From Planctomycetaceae bacterium (GTDB lineage Bacteria > Planctomycetota > Planctomycetia > Pirellulales > UBA1268): 38,648 nt of DNA. This document shows, one piece after another, positions 34,267-38,648 of the stretch. The notes beneath the pieces were generated by a model. It was given only the letters and a program-made list of their open reading frames with translations, ran no database searches and was not told where the DNA came from. The position numbers were made by a program, and so were the translations under genes. Numbering within the stretch: position 1 is the first letter of the stretch; every line of letters begins with the position of its first letter. The stretch is taken from assembly GCA_947453375.1 (NCBI GenBank), contig CANGGT010000014.1, positions 1 through 38,648 on the forward strand. Direction: 5' to 3'.

Positions 34267-34314
34267 TGGAAGCGTCTGGCCAGTGCAGGCTCATCCGGTG
34301 AGCCGACGCTTCCA
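34267..34314 (-). terminator. Two-part stem-loop across the stop codon of the upstream glycosyltransferase
   Basis: TGGAAGCGTC (34267-34276) pairs with GACGCTTCCA (34305-34314). Inside, GGCTCA (34288-34293) pairs with TGAGCC (34299-34304) around TCCGG. The stop codon at 34291-34293 lies in the inner stem. With no U-run it may act as an attenuator or processing site between the two genes. Confidence 0.42.
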
Positions 34315-35244
34315 TCGACTTCCAGCCTGCCACGCCAGGCTGCCGGCGTCTTGGAGTGAGTCCTGCAAGTATCCCGACCAATCACCGTGGCGCCGACAGT
34401 AGCGACGGTGATCCCGCCGCCACTGGGCCGCGCACACCGCGCGGCCCGGGAGGGGAATCGGCCCAGGACGCGGGCACCCGGCCCAGTGGATCGCGACCCA
34501 CTTGAGGGGATCGGTGGAATCGTCGTCCCGGTACTGGGTCAGTTCCTCGCGGCCTCCCCACGCATAAAGATCGTCGAGCCATTCGACCCTCGTGCCCGGA
34601 GCGTGGGCGGCGAGGAAGTAGGAGAGGAAGCCTTGGTCTCCCATGAAGGGCCCGATCCTCGCGCCGGTCATGTTTCCCAGTCCCCGCTCGGCATAGAACT
34701 GCTTTGCCTTTGCGAACACGGCGAGGAACGTGTCGCGGTCGATGGCGTCCCTGGATGCCGAAAACTCACCGCTGTTGAGGAGGTGGGCATCGCGCCAGTC
34801 GAACGACGGATCGAAGGCCACGAGCGCCGCGGGGTCGCCCGTCATGGTCGCGATCGCCTGCCGCCTGGCCGACTCGTCGGCGGCCTGAAGCTTCTGCCAG
34901 GTGCTCGATCGCCGGTTCGCCATCACGAACGGCCCGGCAGCTGCGGCCACGGCGTCGAGATACGGCTGAAGATTGCGGAGGACGAGTTGGTCGGCATCCA
35001 TGTGCACGAACCGCTCCGCCGGCCCCCAGAACACCCGGAGCTTCTTGTAGTAGCGATCGAGCTCGAGGATCCGCGGATCGGTGGGGCGCCATACGGGATG
35101 GCCGAACATTTCGTCGCCGGTGTGGTCGTCGTCTGGGATCACGTAGATCCGCGGCGACTGCAGGTGCGCCTCGATGCTCGCGACGAGCGCCTTGGCGAGG
35201 CGGTAGTCGGCCCGCATCGTGCTGACGTAGATGGCAACGGTCAT
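34291..35244 (-). CDS. Glycosyltransferase with a DxD motif (GT-A fold, GT8-like)
   Basis: The 317-residue product starts MTVAIYVSTMRADYRLAKAL and contains RFVHMDADQLVLRNLQPYLD, a DxD motif in the position used by GT-A enzymes to bind metal and nucleotide sugar. Later blocks (GPFMGDQGFLSYFLAAHAPG, KWVAIHWAGCPRPG) resemble GT8-type transferases that end near an HW(A)G motif. The family call is by pattern and not certain. No membrane helix is seen. ATG 35244 lies 19 nt after the stop of the transporter gene, so the two may be co-transcribed, with the GT10 gene following. Confidence 0.75.
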   Translation of the reverse strand: MTVAIYVSTMRADYRLAKALVASIEAHLQSPRIYVIPDDDHTGDEMFGHPVWRPTDPRILELDRYYKKLRVFWGPAERFVHMDADQLVLRNLQPYLDAVAAAAGPFVMANRRSSTWQKLQAADESARRQAIATMTGDPAALVAFDPSFDWRDAHLLNSGEFSASRDAIDRDTFLAVFAKAKQFYAERGLGNMTGARIGPFMGDQGFLSYFLAAHAPGTRVEWLDDLYAWGGREELTQYRDDDSTDPLKWVAIHWAGCPRPGPIPLPGRAVCAAQWRRDHRRYCRRHGDWSGYLQDSLQDAGSLAWQAGSRWKRRLTG

Positions 35245-35263
35245 GACGTTTCGTCGCTGGTGG

Positions 35264-36808
35264 TCAAGCCGACGTGGCGAGGAGCGTCGCGATCCGCTGC
35301 CAGAGGGTCCACAGGCCGATGATGATGAAGCCGGCCGAAGACGTGACCAGGAGAATGTCCCAGGCGCGTCCCGGCCGCAGCCGGGGATCGAGCGCCCGCC
35401 AGCGGAACCAGAGCACGGCCACGCCGAGGGCAGCAAGCATCATCGCCTGGGCGGCGCCGCTGGCGAGCACCATCGCCACTGGCTCGCGGATCAACAGCGC
35501 GAGCACCATCGCCACGAGCGGCCATGCCGTGGAAAGCCGGCGGTTCCATGTGGTTCGCGAGGCATCGTCGCCCGGCAACCGGCCGGCGAGGATCAGGCCG
35601 TCGACGACCATCCGCGCGTTCCCCGCCGCGGCGACGAAGAGCGTGGAGTAGAGCACGGCGAAAGCGCCGATGAGGAAGGCGCCGTTGGCCCAGGGGCCGA
35701 TCGCGGGGCCGAAAACGGGGGCGTACATCGCCCCGAGCGTCCGCACCATCTCGCCCCCCTCCGGTTTCAGGCCGAGTCGGCCGAGGGTGGCTGCGCCGAG
35801 GAGGTAGAAGGCGACGGTGACGGTGGTGTAGACGACCATCGACGCCCAGGCATCGAGTTGCATCACCTTGAGCCAACCGCGGGCCCGCTTTGCCCAGGCC
35901 TCGGAATCGTCGCGAGGACCGACGGCGACGCCGTAGCCCTTCTCGAGGCACCAGTAGGGATAGACCATGAGTTCGCTCGCCCCCACGCCGATGATCCCGA
36001 AGGTGGCCAGGGCCGTCATCAGGGGAGAGTTTTTGCCGACCGCTGGGGGGATCGACGGAATCAAGCCGCTGGTCAGCTCCCGCGCTGAGATCGCCCACGC
36101 CGGATCAAACTGGAGGAGCAACAGGGCCAGGAGCGTCACGAGCGTGAAGGTGCCGACGAGGAGGATCGAGACGACCTCGATGAGCTTGTAGCGGCCGATC
36201 GCCAGAAGGACGGCCGTGACCAGACCGGTGACGACCGCCCAGATTTTTTCGTCGGAAGGGGGCGTGAGCCCCTTCTTCGCCTCATCGAGCTCGGCCATCC
36301 GGGCGACGAGGGTCGCGGCCTTCTCCGCATCCCCGCGGCTCTGCGCCGTGGCGGCGAGGATCCGGGTGGCGGCGGCCTCGTCGTGGACGCGGTTCCATTC
36401 CCGGCCGGCAGACGTGACGGGAAGCCCGGCGGCGAGGGTCTGGGCGACGCCAGAGAGAATCCCTCCCTGCTGGACGAGGACGAGGAGCGTCATCACGACC
36501 CACCCCCAGTAGATCCAGCCCCGGCCGGCCAGCCGCGGACCGGGCACCCGGTCGAACGCGTCGAGCGGCGTCCGTCCCCAGGCGAGCGTGGCACGGCCAA
36601 TCTCCACCTGGGCCGCCACCTTGATGACGCAGCCGATGATGATCAGCCAGAGGAGGAGGAAACCGGCCTGGGCGCCGGTACTCGTCGTGGCGATGAGTTC
36701 GCCGCTGCCGACGATCGAACTGGCGAGGACGATCCCAGGGCCGAGGTGACGAAGCGCTCCCAAGAGCGTCTGCGGTGGATCGGCGGTGGTGCGTGGCGGT
36801 TCCCCCAT
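35264..36808 (-). CDS. Nramp-related membrane transporter without the usual metal-binding motifs
   Basis: The 514-residue integral membrane protein has about eleven hydrophobic segments. The first, GPGIVLASSIVGSGELIATT, aligns with Nramp TM1, but the metal-binding DPGN motif is absent, with SSIVGSGEL in its place. In the TM6-like region (GVGASELMVYPYWCLEKGYG) the MPH motif is also missing. Between two helices lies a hydrophilic helical insertion of ~75 residues (REWNRVHDEAAATRILAAT and following). The fold is Nramp/APC-like; the substrate is probably not a classical Mn/Fe ion, and I cannot name it. ATG 36808 lacks a Shine-Dalgarno. Upstream, a terminator isolates it from the next gene. Confidence 0.78.
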   Translation of the reverse strand: MGEPPRTTADPPQTLLGALRHLGPGIVLASSIVGSGELIATTSTGAQAGFLLLWLIIIGCVIKVAAQVEIGRATLAWGRTPLDAFDRVPGPRLAGRGWIYWGWVVMTLLVLVQQGGILSGVAQTLAAGLPVTSAGREWNRVHDEAAATRILAATAQSRGDAEKAATLVARMAELDEAKKGLTPPSDEKIWAVVTGLVTAVLLAIGRYKLIEVVSILLVGTFTLVTLLALLLLQFDPAWAISARELTSGLIPSIPPAVGKNSPLMTALATFGIIGVGASELMVYPYWCLEKGYGVAVGPRDDSEAWAKRARGWLKVMQLDAWASMVVYTTVTVAFYLLGAATLGRLGLKPEGGEMVRTLGAMYAPVFGPAIGPWANGAFLIGAFAVLYSTLFVAAAGNARMVVDGLILAGRLPGDDASRTTWNRRLSTAWPLVAMVLALLIREPVAMVLASGAAQAMMLAALGVAVLWFRWRALDPRLRPGRAWDILLVTSSAGFIIIGLWTLWQRIATLLATSA

Positions 36809-36857
36809 GGCGAGAAGCAGTGTTGCGGATCGCGGGCCGAAAGGGAATCCGCGGGCG

Positions 36858-36896
36858 AAAAAAGGCCACCGGGGCCCTGCTCGGGGGCCCCGGTGG
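36858..36896 (-). terminator. Intrinsic terminator of the coiled-coil protein gene
   Basis: A perfect 12-bp GC-rich stem (36866-36877 with 36885-36896, 7-nt loop) is followed on the minus strand, after CC, by six U residues (36863-36858). It begins 23 nt after the stop of the 36920-38107 gene and is the only textbook intrinsic terminator found in the window. Confidence 0.85.
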
Positions 36897-36919
36897 CAAG
36901 AGTCCGTCGTGGGTTCAAG

Positions 36920-38107
36920 TCACTTCGTGATGTCGGTGGTCGGCGCGGCACCGACCACCGAATTGGCCGAGGCCGGGGCCGATACCGGGGTCATCGCGTC
37001 GCTCGTCGGCTGCGACGCGGGGGCCATCGACTCTCCATGGCGGGCCGGCTCGACGGAGGCCCGGGGGGCCATCGCGGCCGGATCGGCCTGACGGGCGGTC
37101 CGGGTCAGTTCGATGACCGGCTTGAGGGCGGCGACGGCCCGGTCGACCGCCGGTTGGAGAAGCATCACGTCGACGATCATGTGCTGCACGTCACTGACGG
37201 TCGTGGTGGCGTTCCGCAGGCCATCGCGGAGGTCCTGGAGCCGGACGAGCGCCGCATCGGCGTCGTCGAGTTGGTCGCCACCCGACACGACCGCACTCTT
37301 CAGGGCCACGAGGCGACGGAGGCGTTCCTCGGCGGGGCCGGTGACCGTCTCCTGCCCGACGATCGAGGATGTCAGGCCTGAGAGCCGATCGATCGTCCGT
37401 TCCGCGTCGACGATTCGCTGTTCCGTCTCGATGACGGAGCGGCCGAGTTGGGCTGCACGATCCTGCACCGTGGTGGCGTGGTCGACGTCGGCGGCTGATC
37501 CGGCAATCCGGCTGACGAGCGTCTGCACATCGTCGAGGACCGGCGTCGCGGCGTCGATCTTCGTCATCCCCACGGTGAGGTCCTGGTGGAGCGCATCGAG
37601 GACTGCCAGCGACGAGCGGGCTTCGCGGGCCGAGTCCCGGGACGCCTCGATCTTCGACGACAGATCCGCCATCTCGTCGAGGACGGTCGACGCTTCGCCG
37701 ACGGCCGGGGCCCTGGCGGCAATCCCCGCGTGGAGGGCATCGACGCGCTCGAGGGTCGTCGTTGCCTGCTCGATCGCGGTGGTCTGCGCCGAGATCCGTC
37801 CGGCGAGTTTCTCGAAGCGGGCAAAGGCCTCTTCGGCATCGCCGAGCTGTCGGGCTTGGATCTGGAGTTGGGCGAGGAGGGCGTTGGTGCCCTTGGCGCC
37901 GTTGCCGGTGGCGTTGAGATCGGCCACCGTCCTCGTCAGTTGGCTCACCTGACGCTCGAGCCCGGTGAGGTGCTGCTGCGAGGGACGGAGGAGTCCGAAC
38001 CAGGAGACGAGGAGCATGGCTCCACCCCCGAGGAGGAACGACCACGTGTCGATCCTGGGGAGCGTGGAGGCCGCAGGAGCGGTGCCATGGGGATTGACGA
38101 CGGGCAT
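36920..38107 (-). CDS. Membrane-anchored coiled-coil protein
   Basis: I do not recognise a family. The 395-residue product has a short N-terminus, one membrane helix (about 22-42, WSFLLGGGAMLLVSWFGLL) and some 290 residues of heptad-like, Ala/Asp/Thr/Val-rich helix with few prolines (LERQVSQLTRTVADL, RVDALHAGIAARAPAVGEAS, TLVSRIAGSAADVDHATTVQ). The last ~50 residues are Ala/Pro/Ser-rich. It looks like a long rod extending from the membrane. ATG 38107 has CGGAGAAC upstream. It is monocistronic, ending in a strong terminator. Envelope spacing or scaffolding is a guess. Confidence 0.8.
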   Translation of the reverse strand: MPVVNPHGTAPAASTLPRIDTWSFLLGGGAMLLVSWFGLLRPSQQHLTGLERQVSQLTRTVADLNATGNGAKGTNALLAQLQIQARQLGDAEEAFARFEKLAGRISAQTTAIEQATTTLERVDALHAGIAARAPAVGEASTVLDEMADLSSKIEASRDSAREARSSLAVLDALHQDLTVGMTKIDAATPVLDDVQTLVSRIAGSAADVDHATTVQDRAAQLGRSVIETEQRIVDAERTIDRLSGLTSSIVGQETVTGPAEERLRRLVALKSAVVSGGDQLDDADAALVRLQDLRDGLRNATTTVSDVQHMIVDVMLLQPAVDRAVAALKPVIELTRTARQADPAAMAPRASVEPARHGESMAPASQPTSDAMTPVSAPASANSVVGAAPTTDITK

Positions 38108-38364
38108 GGTGGTTCTCCGGGAAACTGGGGCGGTGATGGGGATCGTTTCGGGCCGGTTGTTGCCGAGAAGCTGCGATAGAACCGACCAGACGTCGGTGGC
38201 CGTCGGGGGACGGCCCTGACATCCCCGGTTCCGGGAACGGCGTCCGCTCCGCCGTCAAAAAAAGAATCGGCAGATTTGCCCGACCGGCAGAGTCGGTGGC
38301 AAGAAAAACCGGCTGCGATGGCGATGCCGATTGAAGAGGGGCGGCGGGCGAGCCCTTCACCGCG

Positions 38365-38370
38365 TATACT
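38365..38370 (+). promoter_or_regulatory. -10 box of the tRNA-Arg gene
   Basis: TATACT lies 14 nt before the tRNA 5' end, a near-consensus -10 box. No good -35 box is found 16-18 nt upstream; TTGAAG at 38331-38336 is too far away. Confidence 0.5.
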
Positions 38371-38384
38371 CGAAATCGAGTCAC

Positions 38385-38457
38385 GCGTCCGTAGCTCAAT
38401 GGATAGAGCATCGGTCTTCGGAACCGAGGGTTGCAGGTTCGAGTCCTGCCGGGCGTA
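38385..38457 (+). tRNA. tRNA-Arg (anticodon TCG)
   Basis: A complete 73-nt cloverleaf can be drawn: acceptor GCGTCCG with CGGGCGT, D arm GCTC/GAGC with loop AATGGATA, anticodon stem TCGGT/ACCGA with loop CTTCGGA (anticodon TCG, reading CGA and probably other CGN codons), a five-base variable loop GGGTT, T arm GCAGG/CCTGC with loop TTCGAGT, and discriminator A. CCA is not encoded. The first acceptor pair is G-U, where G-C is usual. Confidence 0.95.
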
Positions 38458-38468
38458 TTCGATATTCC

Positions 38469-38484
38469 GCGGGCAGGAGCCCGC
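38469..38484 (+). terminator. Short hairpin between the tRNA and the converging gene
   Basis: GCGGGC (38469-38474) pairs with GCCCGC (38479-38484) around AGGA, 11 nt after the tRNA end, directly next to the stop codon of the converging gene. Only a weak T-run follows (TTAGGTT). It could serve both transcripts. Confidence 0.35.
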
Positions 38485-38648
38485 TTAGGTTCCTGCGTCT
38501 GCGGGAGACGTCGATTCGTCGGCCGGCGAGGCTTCCGGTGCTGGATGGTCCGGGGGCGGTTCGTCGAGGCCGGCGGCTGTCAGTCGGGCCGATTCGGCGC
38601 CGTCGAAATCGAAGAACTCCACGCCCCCTTCGCTGCGCCCGGGGCGCG
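38485..38648 (-). CDS. 3' end of an unidentified acidic protein (partial)
   Basis: Reading in from the right edge on the minus strand, 53 codons end with TAA at 38485-38487. The visible tail is Asp/Glu/Pro/Ala-rich (VEFFDFDGAESARLTAAGLD, then EPPPDHPAPEASPADES), as in disordered C-termini. Codon use is typical of the window. The protein body lies outside, so no function is given. Confidence 0.6.
   Translation of the reverse strand, partial: RPGRSEGGVEFFDFDGAESARLTAAGLDEPPPDHPAPEASPADESTSPADAGT

Noticed and set aside
38235-38258. TTGACG on the minus strand (38258-38253) as a promoter for the coiled-coil gene.
   Set aside because: No AT-containing -10 box occurs at the right distance.
38276-38488. 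A 70-codon open frame over the tRNA gene.
   Set aside because: Its Cys/Arg/Ser-containing C-terminus is a translation of the tRNA itself, a known annotation artefact.
1-38648. CRISPR arrays, insertion sequences, integrases, prophage genes, attachment sites.
   Set aside because: I saw no regularly spaced repeats, transposase or integrase motifs, or direct repeats flanking the tRNA gene.

Overview
The window is high-GC bacterial DNA, best explained as a planctomycete (Planctomycetota; probably Planctomycetia, order not determinable here). The main markers are two DUF1559 proteins with the [15 protein letters not shown] pilin-like N-terminus, small transthyretin-like lipoproteins next to them, a fused PilM/PilN protein followed by Gly/Met/Pro-rich membrane proteins, and frequent absence of strong ribosome binding sites. 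No phage, insertion sequence, CRISPR array or rRNA was seen.

Region 1 (1-4554): the 3' end of an unidentified plus-strand gene, then a minus-strand operon in which a large GH38-like (alpha-mannosidase-fold) protein, cytidylate kinase (cmk) and a PlsC-type acyltransferase are joined by two ATGA stop/start overlaps. Region 2 (4555-12996): a plus-strand operon behind a clear TTGACA-N18-TAAAGT promoter. It encodes a GspL-like PilM+PilN fusion, two single-pass membrane proteins and a secreted HEAT-like protein, all with Gly/Met/Pro-rich tracts. Region 3 (13050-16570): a minus-strand surface cluster alternating two small lipoproteins with two DUF1559 pseudopilin-like proteins. Region 4 (16861-20014): acetolactate synthase large subunit (ilvB) divergent from a class I DAHP synthase.

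Region 5 (20079-31620) is the most interesting part. cheA-cheW-mcp-cheR-cheB run on the minus strand and a second mcp diverges from cheA. No free-standing CheY is present; the only response regulator besides CheB is fused to a class III adenylate cyclase. On the other side of the second mcp lies an MscS-type channel with a C-terminal cyclic-nucleotide-binding domain. I infer a sensory route of receptors to CheA to REC-cyclase to cAMP to channel. This is an inference from gene content and order; it has not been shown.

Region 6 (32031-38648): a SYLF-domain secreted protein, a GT10 fucosyltransferase-like gene and a DxD glycosyltransferase, an Nramp-related transporter lacking the usual metal-binding motifs, a membrane-anchored coiled-coil protein with a clear intrinsic terminator, a tRNA-Arg(TCG) gene and the 3' end of another minus-strand gene.
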